From Candidatus Gastranaerophilales bacterium (GTDB taxonomy: Bacteria; Cyanobacteriota; Vampirovibrionia; Gastranaerophilales; Gastranaerophilaceae): a DNA stretch of 64,000 nucleotides. Each line of letters begins with the position of its first letter. Position 1 is the stretch's first letter. Made by a program: the position numbers and the translations under genes. The notes under the pieces were generated by a model. It had not been told where the DNA came from. It ran no database searches and was given only the letters and a program-made list of their open reading frames with translations. The stretch lies in assembly GCA_944323985.1 (NCBI GenBank), contig CALUUP010000004.1, positions 1 to 64,000 of the forward strand, read 5' to 3'. Shown in pieces: positions 25,830-35,562 of the stretch.

Positions 25830-26357
25830 ATGTTGTCAAAAGATGAATTGATCGATTTATTAACTAATGATGTAAAAACTTTTAACCAAGAGATTAAAAC
25901 GTGTAATGGATCAGTAGATTTTAGTGAAACAGATTTTTCAGGGATAAATGTTTCAGGAGCAGAGTTTTTCAATCTTGATTTAACTTCTTCGTCATTTTCG
26001 GACTCTCATTTGGCAGAAGTAAAATTTGAAGGTTGTGATTTAACATCAGTAGATTTTACAAGAGCTGAGTTAGTGGAGTGTTCTTTTACTGAATCAGTAT
26101 TAAATGGTACGGATTTTAGCTATTCAACAGTAAATTATGGAAATTTCACAGATGCGGATTTAGCAGGATCTATTTTTCAAGGAGCAGATTTAACTAATTC
26201 AGATTTTTCAGCTTCAGAAAATTTAAATGCTTGTAGATTTGATGAAGAAACAATCTGGCCTGATAATGAATATTTACCGGAAGACTTTGATTCTAACTAT
26301 TCTTCAGACTTATCATCTTTACAAGATGAAGATGAATATGAAAATTCTGATTATTAA
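25830..26357 (+). CDS. Pentapeptide-repeat protein
   Basis: The protein has 175 residues, with the middle (about 30-130) built from pentapeptides of the A(D/N)LxF type, for example DFSETDFSGINVSGAEF, DFTRAELVECSF, NFTDADLAGSIFQGADLTNSDF. These form a right-handed quadrilateral beta helix. The end is an acidic tail. I chose the ATG at 25830 because AGAAGG abuts the ATG at 25821 with no spacing. Some such proteins mimic DNA; its acidity allows that, but function is unknown. It closes the signalling operon. Confidence 0.85.
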   Translation: MLSKDELIDLLTNDVKTFNQEIKTCNGSVDFSETDFSGINVSGAEFFNLDLTSSSFSDSHLAEVKFEGCDLTSVDFTRAELVECSFTESVLNGTDFSYSTVNYGNFTDADLAGSIFQGADLTNSDFSASENLNACRFDEETIWPDNEYLPEDFDSNYSSDLSSLQDEDEYENSDY

Positions 26358-26446
26358 TTGTTACAATAAATTACAAAGACTACTTGTAAAATAAAACCTT
26401 TTAATGTAGACTAGAATTACACTGGTAGAAAGAAGGAAATAGAATT

Positions 26447-26638
26447 ATGTCAAAAAAATGTGAAGTATGCGGAAAAACACCTTTAAAAGCAGCTAAATTA
26501 ACATTCTCTCATAAACAAATTGTAAAAAGACAATCTCCAAATTTACAAGAAATCAGAGTTAATGTAAATGGTCAAACTAAAAAAATGACAGTTTGTACTT
26601 CTTGCCTAAGAGCTGGTAAAGTTCAAAAAGCTGTTTAG
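26447..26638 (+). CDS. rpmB: 50S ribosomal protein L28
   Basis: A 63-residue protein opening KKCEVCGKTPLKAAKLTFSHKQ and ending CTSCLRAGKVQKA. Both CxxC pairs of the zinc-binding form are present. The length fits bacterial L28. AGAAGG precedes the ATG, and a strong terminator follows, so it is a single-gene unit. Confidence 0.95.
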   Translation: MSKKCEVCGKTPLKAAKLTFSHKQIVKRQSPNLQEIRVNVNGQTKKMTVCTSCLRAGKVQKAV

Positions 26639-26658
26639 ATAAAGATTTAATTGAATAC

Positions 26659-26692
26659 AAAAAAGCCTAAGTTTAATGACTTAGGCTTTTTT
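26659..26692 (+). terminator. Intrinsic terminator of rpmB
   Basis: A 14-bp stem (A-run, gcctaagt / acttaggc, T-run) with a 6-base loop follows the rpmB stop by 20 bases. Confidence 0.93.
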
Positions 26693-26785
26693 GTTAAGAT
26701 TTGTAACAAAATAATTTCTTGTTGAAATCAATAAAAAAAAGAATACTTTATATAGATGTAAGATATAAAAGATGAGGTATAAAAA

Positions 26786-27085
26786 ATGTCAACAGAAATT
26801 AATGCAAATTTATTAAAAAACTTTATAATCAAAACAATTGGCGGTAACAAACTAACAGAAACAAACGCACAAAAATATGGCATTGATGAAGGAAAATATG
26901 TTGAAGCAAATAAAGATGAAAATACATACTTAGAATTAGATGAAATTATCGCAGATTCTGATTTGTATGAACAATTTGCGACTATGTATATTGAAGATAA
27001 AGAAGAAAAAGCTTCTGTAGCAGATAAAGAAAAAGAGAAAGAAGAGCAGGCTAAAGTTCAAGAGAAAAGCGAAAGTGGAGTTTAG
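26786..27085 (+). CDS. Small acidic protein of unknown function
   Basis: The product has 99 residues and no signal peptide or membrane segment. Residues 1-70 look folded (LLKNFIIKTIGGNKLTETNAQKYGIDEGKYVEANKDEN...LELDEIIADSDLYEQFATMYIEDK), and the last 30 are a Lys/Glu-rich helix. I recognise no family. GATGAGG lies 12 bases before the ATG, and an intrinsic terminator follows, so it is a single-gene unit. Confidence 0.6.
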   Translation: MSTEINANLLKNFIIKTIGGNKLTETNAQKYGIDEGKYVEANKDENTYLELDEIIADSDLYEQFATMYIEDKEEKASVADKEKEKEEQAKVQEKSESGV

Positions 27086-27104
27086 AAAATAAAATTAATG
27101 AGGT

Positions 27105-27133
27105 AAAAGCGAGATTTTTAAATCTCGCTTTTT
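27105..27133 (+). terminator. Intrinsic terminator
   Basis: Stem aaaagcgagatt (27105-27116) with aatctcgctttt (27121-27132), loop of 4, then a T-run. It ends the small acidic protein gene. Confidence 0.92.
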
Positions 27134-27159
27134 AGTTTTATAGCATTCCATAAAAAATA

Positions 27160-27168
27160 TGTTATAAT
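27160..27168 (+). promoter_or_regulatory. Extended -10 promoter of the Ycf45-like gene
   Basis: TGtTATAAT at 27160-27168 has a perfect -10 hexamer with the TG extension. No clear -35 is seen. The implied leader is about 60 bases. Confidence 0.65.
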
Positions 27169-27235
27169 TAAATTAGGAGATTTAATTGAATAGTAAATAG
27201 CCAAATGCAAATAGCAGAAAGGCATTAAGATAAGA

Positions 27236-28825
27236 ATGACAGATAAAATACAATTTCAGAATGACCTTGATAAGTTAATTAGTATTATGCCCCCAAAGGT
27301 ATTGTCTAATTTGTCTAGAGAGAAATTAGAAGATGTAATTGAAATTGTTTTAGATATAGGAAGAGTCCCCGAAGTTCGACATTCAGGCGGCAAAATAGAA
27401 AAACTTAATTGCGAAATAGTAAATGATGAAGATATTTCGTTTATAACATCGCATTTGCAAGAATTTACACATGATAATCGTTCAGGGATACCTGGAACTC
27501 TTCATAGAATAAGTGCTATTAGAAACAGGCAAGGAAAAGTCATAGGTTTGACTTGTCGTATTGGTAGAGTTGTAACCGGTACAATTGCTTGTATAAAAGA
27601 TATTTGTACTCAGGGAAAAAGTATATTGTTTTTAGGTCCTCCTGGAGTTGGTAAAACAACGAAATTAAGAGAAATCTCAAGACTTGTCGCGGATGAGTTA
27701 GGTAAAAGAGTAGTAATTGTAGATACATCTAATGAAATTGCCGGAGATGGAGATGTTCCTCATCCAGCAGTTGGTTCTGCAAGAAGAATGCAGGTTGCAC
27801 AGCCTGAATATCAAAAAGATATTATGATAGAGGCTGTAGAGAATCATACACCGGAAGTTATTGTTGTTGATGAAATTGGTACAGAGGAAGAAGCTCAAGC
27901 AGCCAGAACAATTGCAGAGCGTGGAGTTATGTTAATAGCGACTGCTCATGGTAATTGTTTAGAAAGTTTAATAAAAAACCCGACATTATCTGATTTAGTT
28001 GGGGGAATTCAATCTGTAACATTAGGTGATGATGAAGCTAAGAGAAGAGCTTCTCAAAAAACGGTTTTAGAAAGAGAAAAGCAACCTACTTTTGATATTG
28101 TTATTGAAATTTTAGATAGAAATACTTTGGCGGTGTATAAAAATACTTCTGAAGCAGTTGATTATATTTTAAGAGGCTGGCCAATCAGGCCAGAAATAAG
28201 AAAGGTAGAACAGCATAAAGAAGTCGAAATAAAACCTATAGTAGCACCTGTTATAGAAGTAGAAAAACACGAAATAAAAGATGCTACAGGTAACAGTATG
28301 AATTTTTCATTCTCAAGACAAAAATATGTTGAGCAAACTAAACCAATGCGAAAATTGTATTTGTATGCGGTTTCCAGAACTATTGTTGAAAAAATAATTG
28401 AACGTTTAGATTTAAATGTTGAAATAATAAGAAATGTAGAAGATGCTGATATCGTTCTTGCACACAAAAATTTTGCTAAAGGTGGTGCAAAAATTTTAAA
28501 TACAGCAAAAGAATATAGAGTTCAAATTTTTTATGTAAAAACTAACTCAATGGCACAAATTCAAAAAGTTTTAAAAGATGCCTTAGATATACAACCTGGA
28601 GATGTTGAATCTACACAAGGATATAAAGATGAAGCGGAAAAAGCTTTAGATGAAACTAAAGAGGCTATAAATAAAATAATAAAAAATGAAGAAGATTTTA
28701 TTGAATTAGCACCTCAATCTCAACAAATAAGAAAACTACAGCATGAATTAGTTGAACAATATAATTTAAAAAGTTCTTCGGTTGGAGAAGGGCATACAAG
28801 ACATTTAAGAATTTATAAAAACTAA
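27236..28825 (+). CDS. Ycf45/SpoIIIAA-type AAA ATPase with R3H domain
   Basis: A 529-residue protein of the cyanobacterial and chloroplast Ycf45 family. The ATPase core has Walker A GPPGVGKTTKLRE (about 132-140), VIVDTSNEIAGDGD, and Walker B VIVVDEIGTEEEA. It is related to SpoIIIAA and secretion ATPases. A linker (about 320-400) leads to a second conserved block (KLYLYAVSRTIVEKIIERL...ADIVLAHKNF), and the end, IRKLQHELVEQYNLKSSSVGEGHTRHLRIY, is an R3H nucleic-acid-binding domain. Binding of single-stranded nucleic acid is expected; the biological role is poorly known. The Shine-Dalgarno (AGAAAGG) is 13 bases from the ATG, rather far. Confidence 0.88.
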   Translation: MTDKIQFQNDLDKLISIMPPKVLSNLSREKLEDVIEIVLDIGRVPEVRHSGGKIEKLNCEIVNDEDISFITSHLQEFTHDNRSGIPGTLHRISAIRNRQGKVIGLTCRIGRVVTGTIACIKDICTQGKSILFLGPPGVGKTTKLREISRLVADELGKRVVIVDTSNEIAGDGDVPHPAVGSARRMQVAQPEYQKDIMIEAVENHTPEVIVVDEIGTEEEAQAARTIAERGVMLIATAHGNCLESLIKNPTLSDLVGGIQSVTLGDDEAKRRASQKTVLEREKQPTFDIVIEILDRNTLAVYKNTSEAVDYILRGWPIRPEIRKVEQHKEVEIKPIVAPVIEVEKHEIKDATGNSMNFSFSRQKYVEQTKPMRKLYLYAVSRTIVEKIIERLDLNVEIIRNVEDADIVLAHKNFAKGGAKILNTAKEYRVQIFYVKTNSMAQIQKVLKDALDIQPGDVESTQGYKDEAEKALDETKEAINKIIKNEEDFIELAPQSQQIRKLQHELVEQYNLKSSSVGEGHTRHLRIYKN

Positions 28826-28942
28826 TATTATACCCGATTGGTTTCTTGATTTATAATATTATTTTTGTTAGTATCATAATTAAAATAAAGCATGATACTT
28901 TAATTTTGGGCTATGTAAGTATTTTATGTACTTGGAGAGAAG

Positions 28943-30151
28943 ATGAGAAAAAAAATAATATTAATAATATTAATAGCTGTAGCTTTAGTGTTTATAAGAT
29001 GGGCGATTTCAGCTTCGTCAAAATCTCAAACAGCAAAAATGAGAGAATTAAGTAGAATTCCATCAGTTACGGTCGAACAAGTTAAATCAAAAAGTGTAAT
29101 AAGAGAATACACATCAACGGCAAGGGTAACCGCAAAATATAGAGTTGAAATTATAGCTCGTATAAGTGGTTATTTGTTAAGAAGTTATTTTAAAGAAGGA
29201 GATTTTGTAAGGGCAGGTCAGTTATTATTTGAAATAGAACCTCAAGAATATCAATATGCTGCAAGTAAAGCAAAAGCAAATATTGATAATACAAAAGCTC
29301 AATATGAATATTATCAAAAACAATTAGAACGATATAAAGAACTAGTAAGCAAAGATTATATAGCAAAATCAGATTATGATAATATTTATTCACAAAGAAA
29401 CGCATATAGAGCACAATTAGAGAGTGCCGATAGTGCTTATAAAGACGCACAAAGAAATTTAAGCTATACAAAGATTAAATCTCCAGTTGAAGGGCGAGTT
29501 GGTATGATATCTGTAACTGAAGGAAACTTTGTTTCAATGAATAGCGGACCTTTAACAACAATAAACAGTTATGATCCAATGTATGTTACATTTCCTTTAA
29601 CATCAAAAGATTATGCAGATTTAGCAAGGATTGATTCAACAAATGAAATAAATCGGAAAGTAGAATTTATATTTAGTAGTGGTAAAAAATATCCATATTC
29701 AGGAGTTCAAGACTTTTTAGACAACAAAATCGATGAATCAACCGGAACTATAACAATGCGTGCAACATTCCCAAATCCAAAAAATGAATTAATACATGGA
29801 GATTTTGGGAAAATTATAATTTATTCTAATAATAAAGATATAATGCCAATAGTTCCACAAACAGCAACAATGGAAAACCAAGAAGGAAGATATATTTATG
29901 TATTAGATAAGGATAAACTTCCAAGAATGGTATACATAAAAACAATGGGACAAACTGATGACGGGTACTGGATTGTAAGCGAAGGTGTTAAAGTTGGCGA
30001 TACGATTTTAACAAGCGGTATTCAAAAAGTTATACCAGGAAACCCTGTAAAAATTGTTCAAAGTGCAGTTACAGAAAATACTGCAAAAGTCAAAAAAGAT
30101 AGTTTATTTAATATTTTGAAACAAAAAATAAAAAATTTTATAAAAAAATAG
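28943..30151 (+). CDS. RND efflux membrane-fusion protein
   Basis: A 402-residue periplasmic adaptor with an N-terminal membrane anchor (about 4-20). The barrel-sandwich half-motifs are visible (YRVEIIARISGYLLRSYFKEGDFVRAGQLLFEIEP and YTKIKSPVEGRVGMISVTEGNFV) around a helical hairpin (90-150). A beta-barrel and membrane-proximal domain follow. It bridges the inner-membrane pump encoded next and a TolC channel. GGAGAG precedes the ATG, and the pump gene starts 9 bases after its stop. Confidence 0.93.
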   Translation: MRKKIILIILIAVALVFIRWAISASSKSQTAKMRELSRIPSVTVEQVKSKSVIREYTSTARVTAKYRVEIIARISGYLLRSYFKEGDFVRAGQLLFEIEPQEYQYAASKAKANIDNTKAQYEYYQKQLERYKELVSKDYIAKSDYDNIYSQRNAYRAQLESADSAYKDAQRNLSYTKIKSPVEGRVGMISVTEGNFVSMNSGPLTTINSYDPMYVTFPLTSKDYADLARIDSTNEINRKVEFIFSSGKKYPYSGVQDFLDNKIDESTGTITMRATFPNPKNELIHGDFGKIIIYSNNKDIMPIVPQTATMENQEGRYIYVLDKDKLPRMVYIKTMGQTDDGYWIVSEGVKVGDTILTSGIQKVIPGNPVKIVQSAVTENTAKVKKDSLFNILKQKIKNFIKK

Positions 30152-30160
30152 GAATATAAA

Positions 30161-33100
30161 ATGGCAGGTAATTTATTCATAAAACGACCTAAATTAGCAA
30201 TAGTAATATCACTAGCAATAATTTTAGCAGGATTAATTTCTTTAACAACATTGCCGTTAGAGGAATATCCTTCAATCACCCCTCCACAAGTTGTAGTAAA
30301 TGCTACTTATAGTGGGGCAAGTTCTGATGTAATAGCATCAACAATTGCAGCACCTGTAGAATTACAACTTAATGGTATTGAAGATATGCTTTATATGTAT
30401 TCCGAATCAAAAAACGGTTCATATAGGCTAACATTATTCTTTGAAGTCGGAGCTGATCCTGATATGGCATTAGTCAATGTCCAAAACCAACTCCAACTTG
30501 TAACTCCAAGATTACCGGAAGAAGTTAAGCGTTATGGTTTAACTGTAAAAAAATCAACCGGAGGTGCAGGATGTTTGATGATGGCATTAACTTCTCCACA
30601 TGGGACTTATGATTCTTTATATTTAGCTAATTATGCAACTATGTTTTTAAAAGATGAGTTAGCCAGAATTAAAGGTTGCGGAAGTGTTTCCATTTATGGT
30701 GCGGGAGACTATTCTATGCGAGTTTGGCTAAAACCTGATAGAATGGCTAGTTTAGGAGTTTCAACTTCTGACATAAACTCTGCAATTGCATCTCAAAACA
30801 CTCAAACACCTGCTGGTAATATTGGTGTAGAACCTATGGAAAATCCTCAATTAATGAAATTTACTCTTAGAACAAAAGGACGTTTAAAAACAGTTGAGGA
30901 ATTTGAAAATATAGTTATAAAATCTAATTTAGATGGTTCGAATGTTAAGTTAAAAGATGTAGCTAGAGTAGAATTAGGAGCTGAAAATTATTCATCTTCT
31001 GTAAAAATAGGTAATAACAGTGCGGCGATGATTTCTATTGCTCAACTTCCTGAAGCTAATACGATTGATTTAGTTAATAAAGTTAAAGCAAGAATGGAAG
31101 AATTGAGTAAAAAATTTCCTAATGATGTAGAATATAGGGTTCAATATGATACTACTGAATTTGTAAGAGAATCTATTCATGAAGTTATAAGTGCAATTAT
31201 TCTTGCAATTATTTTAGTTAGTGCTGTTACTTATTTATTTTTAGGAACTGCAAGAGCTGCGTTTATTCCATTTTGTGCAATACCGGTTTCTTTAATTGGT
31301 GTTTTTATATTTATGGCAATGATAGGTTTTTCAATAAATTTGTTAATCTTATTTGGTTTGGTACTTGCAGTAGGGCTTGTAGTTGATGATGCTATAGTAG
31401 TTTTAGAAAATACTCAAAGACATATTCAAGAAGGTAAAGATAAAAAAGAAGCCACTGAAATTACGATGAAAGAAGTTTTTGGCGCTGTAGTTGCTACTTC
31501 ATTAGTTTTAATGGCGGTTTTTGTACCTGTTTCTTTTATGACAGGTATTACCGGACAAATGTATAGACAATTTGCTGTTTGTATTGCGACATCAATTGGT
31601 CTTTCAACTGTAGTTGCTCTTACTCTTTCTCCTGCTCTTTGTTCTATTATTCTAAAGTCAGGTGAAGAAAAAACTGATTTTGAATTTATACAAAAATTTG
31701 AAGATTGGTTTAATGGAGTAAGAATAAAATATTTAACGATTGTAGAATATTTCGTAAAATCACCTAAAAAAACATTATTGACTCTATTGGGTATAGTTTT
31801 TGCAATTTTAATAATGTTTAAAATAACCCCAACAGGTTTTTTACCGGATGAAGATAGAGGTGCTTTGTTTGTCCAAGTGCAACTTCCTGATGGTGCGACA
31901 TTAACAAGAACCGCAGGAATAGTTCAAAAAATATCAGATGATTTAGCTCAAATAAATGGGGTTGTTTCTGTTTTACAAATTAATGGTTTCTCTGGAGAAA
32001 ATACTGCTTTTGTAGTCGTAAAATTAGATTCTTGGAGTAAAAGAAAATCTAAAAAGTTATCAATTGACAGTATAATGGCTCAAGCAAGAAATATAACTTC
32101 TAAATATACAGAAACAACATGTTTTGTAACACAACCTCCTGCAATTACAGGCATGGGTATGTTTGGAGGTTTTGAATATCAATTATTAGATAAGGGTGAT
32201 AGAACGACAGATGAATTGTTTACAGAAGCTCAAAATCTTTTGGGAGTAGCAAGACAAAATCCAGCTTTTGCAAGCTTGTATACTTCTTATACTTCTTCTT
32301 TGCCTCAAGTAATTGTTACTGTTCAGGAAGAAAAAGCTTTAGCTCAAGGAGTTTCAATTTCTGAAATATATAGTACTTTAGCAGCTCAATTTGGTGCGAC
32401 TTATGTTAACGACTTTAATAAATTCGGACGTGTTTATCGTGTTTATATGCAAGCTGATGCGCCTTATAGAGAAACTTTAGATGATTTAAGTAAAATTTAT
32501 GTAAAAAATAACCAAGGGAAAATGGTTCCAATTACAACAGTTATATCAACGACAAATATAGTTGGACCTTATCTTTTAAATAGATTCAATATGTATCCGT
32601 CAATTGTAATAAATGGTAACCCTGCTCCTGGCGTAAGTTCTGGGGATGCTATGAAAGCGATGACTAAGATATCAGATGAAATATTGCCAAAAGATATGGA
32701 CTTTGCTTGGTCAGGAACATCGCTTCAAGAACAAAAATCTGCGGGACAAATGGGACCAATTTTAGCAATGGCATTAACTTTCGTATATCTATTTTTAGTA
32801 GCATTATATGAAAGCTGGACTTTGCCTATAGCGGTATTATTAATTTCACCTGTAGCGTTATTAGGCGCATTATTTTTCCAATATGTATCCGGATTATCAT
32901 TAGATATTTACGCTCAAGTTGGATTAGTTATGTTAATTGGTTTAAGTACTAAACAAGCTATCTTAATTGTAGAATTCGCTAAGGATGCGATGGAAAACGA
33001 GGGGTTAAATTATTATGAAGCTGCTATTCAAGCTGCTAAATTAAGATTTAGAGCGGTTATGATGACGAATATTGCATTTATTTTGGGCTTATTACCATTA

Positions 33101-33289
33101 GTTTTTGCAAAAGGGGCTGGTGCCGGTAGTCGAAATTCTATTGGGGTTTCTGTTTTTGGTGGAATGATGGCTGTTGCATTTTTTGGTAGTATTCTTGTTC
33201 CTGCATTTTTTGTTATGACTAATAGAATGAAAGAAAAATTTAGTTTATTTATAAACAAATTAAAGGCAAATAAAAATGAAAAAATTTAA
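30161..33289 (+). CDS. RND-family multidrug efflux pump (AcrB type)
   Basis: A full-length 1042-residue proton-driven transporter of the HAE1 subfamily. It opens GNLFIKRPKLAIVISLAIILAG and has two repeats of six membrane helices with two large periplasmic loops each. The proton-relay residues are present: paired Asp in LVVDDAIVVLENTQRH (about 407-408) and Lys in GLSTKQAILIVEFAKDA (about 935). It exports hydrophobic compounds through the adaptor and the TolC protein encoded on either side. It overlaps the tolC-like start by 14 bases. Confidence 0.96.
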   Translation: MAGNLFIKRPKLAIVISLAIILAGLISLTTLPLEEYPSITPPQVVVNATYSGASSDVIASTIAAPVELQLNGIEDMLYMYSESKNGSYRLTLFFEVGADPDMALVNVQNQLQLVTPRLPEEVKRYGLTVKKSTGGAGCLMMALTSPHGTYDSLYLANYATMFLKDELARIKGCGSVSIYGAGDYSMRVWLKPDRMASLGVSTSDINSAIASQNTQTPAGNIGVEPMENPQLMKFTLRTKGRLKTVEEFENIVIKSNLDGSNVKLKDVARVELGAENYSSSVKIGNNSAAMISIAQLPEANTIDLVNKVKARMEELSKKFPNDVEYRVQYDTTEFVRESIHEVISAIILAIILVSAVTYLFLGTARAAFIPFCAIPVSLIGVFIFMAMIGFSINLLILFGLVLAVGLVVDDAIVVLENTQRHIQEGKDKKEATEITMKEVFGAVVATSLVLMAVFVPVSFMTGITGQMYRQFAVCIATSIGLSTVVALTLSPALCSIILKSGEEKTDFEFIQKFEDWFNGVRIKYLTIVEYFVKSPKKTLLTLLGIVFAILIMFKITPTGFLPDEDRGALFVQVQLPDGATLTRTAGIVQKISDDLAQINGVVSVLQINGFSGENTAFVVVKLDSWSKRKSKKLSIDSIMAQARNITSKYTETTCFVTQPPAITGMGMFGGFEYQLLDKGDRTTDELFTEAQNLLGVARQNPAFASLYTSYTSSLPQVIVTVQEEKALAQGVSISEIYSTLAAQFGATYVNDFNKFGRVYRVYMQADAPYRETLDDLSKIYVKNNQGKMVPITTVISTTNIVGPYLLNRFNMYPSIVINGNPAPGVSSGDAMKAMTKISDEILPKDMDFAWSGTSLQEQKSAGQMGPILAMALTFVYLFLVALYESWTLPIAVLLISPVALLGALFFQYVSGLSLDIYAQVGLVMLIGLSTKQAILIVEFAKDAMENEGLNYYEAAIQAAKLRFRAVMMTNIAFILGLLPLVFAKGAGAGSRNSIGVSVFGGMMAVAFFGSILVPAFFVMTNRMKEKFSLFINKLKANKNEKI

Positions 33290-34742
33290 AATATTAATAT
33301 TATTATTTTTAATATTTTTAACTCTACAACATTCTGTAGAGGCTGCTCTGTTTGGGAAAAATAATTCTAATTTAGGTAATAAAATTAAAGTAGAAGAATA
33401 TCCAGAAAGTAAAGATGTTGAGCCTAAAAATATAAAAGATGAAGTTACTGTTATAAAAGGTGGAGTAGAAAATACGATAGAAGTAAGTTTGGAAGATTGT
33501 TTAAAGTTTGCATTAGGAAATAATCCAAGAATACAAGCTTCTATGCAAGATGTTTTTGCGGCAGATGCAAGAATTAGAGAAGCTTGGTCTGCTTATTTCC
33601 CTCAATTTGGATGGCAAACTGGATATACCAGAATAAAACAACTTCAATTGTCTGATGTTTTTGGGAGGAATTTAATATTTAACTACTTTGTATTAGGTCA
33701 AATTAGTGCTTCACAAATGTTATATGATTTCGGAGTAACACAAAATCAAGTAACGATAAGGAAATTAGATAGTCAAGGTTATAAAATAAACTTAACTAGC
33801 ACTGTTAATGATGTTATTTGTGAGGTGAAAAAAGCTTATTATAATCTTCAATATGCAATAGAGGCTAAAAAAGTTGCAGAAGATATGGTTGCAAAATATT
33901 CTATCTCATATGAACAAGCAAAAGGATTTTATCAAGCTGGGATAAAACCAAAAGTTGAAGTAACAATTGCAGAAGTTAATCTTAGTAATTCTAAACTTAA
34001 TTTGATACAAGCAGAAAATGCTGTAGATATTGCTATGGCTAAACTTAATAATACAATGGGCTTACCATACACCAATAAATACAAAATTACTGATAACTTA
34101 AAATTTGATTCTTGTGACATTACACTTGAAGATGCCATAAAAACAGCACAAGAATCTAGACCGGAATTTTTATTAGCAGAAGTTAAAGTAGAAGGAGCAA
34201 AACAAAACGTTAAATTAATTAAAAAATCTTACTTTCCTCAATTAAGTGTAGAAGGACAATTCCAAATTGGGGGTAAAACTTTTACATCAAATTATGGTTA
34301 TAATTTTGGTGGATATTTAAATTTTCCGACAATAAACGGAATGCTTATTAAAAATGAAATAAAAGAAGCAAAAGCTATTTATTCAAGAGAACAAGCTAAT
34401 GCTATTAATACACAAAATAATATTTATTATGAAGTACAAGAGAATTTTTATACTCTAACAGAACAAAAAAATAAAATTCCTGTTGCATATCTTAGCCTAA
34501 AAAAAGCAAAAGAAAATTACGATTTATCGGCTGGCAGATATGAAGTTGGAGTGGGAGACCCAATAGAATTAAAAGAAGCTCAAATTCAATATCAAAATGC
34601 AATGTTAACTTACTATCAAACAATGTGCGATTATAATACGGCAAGAGCAACTTTAGAAAAAGCTATTGGAAAAAATATTGCGAATAATGAAGTCAATTTA
34701 GAAAACGGGTGTAATAAGAAAAGTAAAAAATTAAAAAAATAA
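33276..34742 (+). CDS. TolC-family outer-membrane channel of the RND operon
   Basis: The 488-residue protein has a signal peptide (LILLFLIFLTLQHSVEA) and two OEP repeats: ISLEDCLKFAL-type start near 72, coiled-coil segments at 90-210 and 300-450, and DAIKTAQESRPEFLLAEVKVEGAKQNVKL marking the second repeat. Trimers form the exit duct through the outer membrane and periplasm. It is the third gene of a pump operon and is translated from inside the end of the pump gene. Confidence 0.92.
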   Translation: MKKFKILILLFLIFLTLQHSVEAALFGKNNSNLGNKIKVEEYPESKDVEPKNIKDEVTVIKGGVENTIEVSLEDCLKFALGNNPRIQASMQDVFAADARIREAWSAYFPQFGWQTGYTRIKQLQLSDVFGRNLIFNYFVLGQISASQMLYDFGVTQNQVTIRKLDSQGYKINLTSTVNDVICEVKKAYYNLQYAIEAKKVAEDMVAKYSISYEQAKGFYQAGIKPKVEVTIAEVNLSNSKLNLIQAENAVDIAMAKLNNTMGLPYTNKYKITDNLKFDSCDITLEDAIKTAQESRPEFLLAEVKVEGAKQNVKLIKKSYFPQLSVEGQFQIGGKTFTSNYGYNFGGYLNFPTINGMLIKNEIKEAKAIYSREQANAINTQNNIYYEVQENFYTLTEQKNKIPVAYLSLKKAKENYDLSAGRYEVGVGDPIELKEAQIQYQNAMLTYYQTMCDYNTARATLEKAIGKNIANNEVNLENGCNKKSKKLKK

Positions 34743-34818
34743 CTAAATAAATGAACTATTGTATTAAATTTAATTATAAGTTATACTAAATTGTACTAAG
34801 AAAGTAGGAGAGAGAAGT

Positions 34819-35070
34819 ATGTTACCAATCATAACAGAGGATATATCTGCAGAAGTTTTTTCAGAAGTGTTTCCAGATCCACAAAATTGGCGTAAAAATA
34901 TGGTGCAATATTTAAAAGATGAAAATCCCGAGATAAATGCTGCTATATTAGAAGTCGCAAAACACAATGAAACGATTGACTTGAAAGCTGTTGCTTTGGG
35001 GGCTTATCTTACATATAGATTGCTTGATATTGCAAATAATTCTGAATCTAATGAAGATTTAGAGGTATAG
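34819..35070 (+). CDS. Small conserved-looking protein of unknown function
   Basis: The product is 83 residues, acidic and soluble, predicted mostly helical (NWRKNMVQYLKDENPEINAAILEVAKHNETIDLKAVALGAYLTYRLLDIANN). No signal peptide, membrane segment or known motif is visible. AGGAGAGAG precedes the ATG at good distance, which supports it as real. I recognise no family. Confidence 0.6.
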   Translation: MLPIITEDISAEVFSEVFPDPQNWRKNMVQYLKDENPEINAAILEVAKHNETIDLKAVALGAYLTYRLLDIANNSESNEDLEV

Positions 35071-35179
35071 TTTGTAAACTTTTATTAAAATATTTTATGT
35101 AATAAGCAAAAATATTATTTATGTGTGTTATATATTTTGAAAGTAATTCGTATTATGTTATAGAAAGGAATATTTAATT

Positions 35180-35479
35180 ATGCAAATTTCAAAAATTTCA
35201 ACATTTAACTTTATGGGTGTAAATAAAAAAGTTGTTGCGAATGTTGCAAAAAAAGAAGCTCAAGTAAACCCTATGAAACAATTTGTAGAAGAAACTCCTG
35301 GTTTTCATGAATTTTATCCTCCAAGAAATTTAATACATGATACTAAGAAAGATGTTTCAGTAGATTTTTATTCTCCAAGAGATATTATTGATTTTGATAG
35401 AGAAGGTAAATCAAAGAGTGCTTCTATTAAAGAAGTAAATGATTGGGTTGCTCAAAAAAGAAGCGAAATAAAAGAATAA
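35180..35479 (+). CDS. Small protein with a duplicated FYxPRxxI motif
   Basis: A 99-residue soluble protein. It contains two similar segments about 21 residues apart, FHEFYPPRNLIHDTKK and VDFYSPRDIIDFDREG, sharing FYxPRxxI. It opens MQISKISTFNFMG, a short start reminiscent of that of the AAA+ protein at 4.2 kb (NVGINFRG). The end is charged and helical. AGAAAGG precedes the ATG, and a terminator follows. No known family. Confidence 0.6.
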   Translation: MQISKISTFNFMGVNKKVVANVAKKEAQVNPMKQFVEETPGFHEFYPPRNLIHDTKKDVSVDFYSPRDIIDFDREGKSKSASIKEVNDWVAQKRSEIKE

Positions 35480-35497
35480 GAACTATTTAATGTAAAC

Positions 35498-35534
35498 AAA
35501 AATAAGAGTAGATTATTATTCTACTCTTATTTTT
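35498..35534 (+). terminator. Intrinsic terminator
   Basis: Stem aaaaataagagtag (35498-35511) with ctactcttattttt (35521-35534), 9-base loop. It ends the small-protein gene at 35180. Confidence 0.9.
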
Positions 35535-35562
35535 TATTTCATCATGATACAATGTTGGAATA

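Noticed and set aside
28846-29055. A 69-codon ORF before the RND adaptor gene
   Set aside because: It overlaps the adaptor start in another frame; the adaptor has a proper Shine-Dalgarno and family match.
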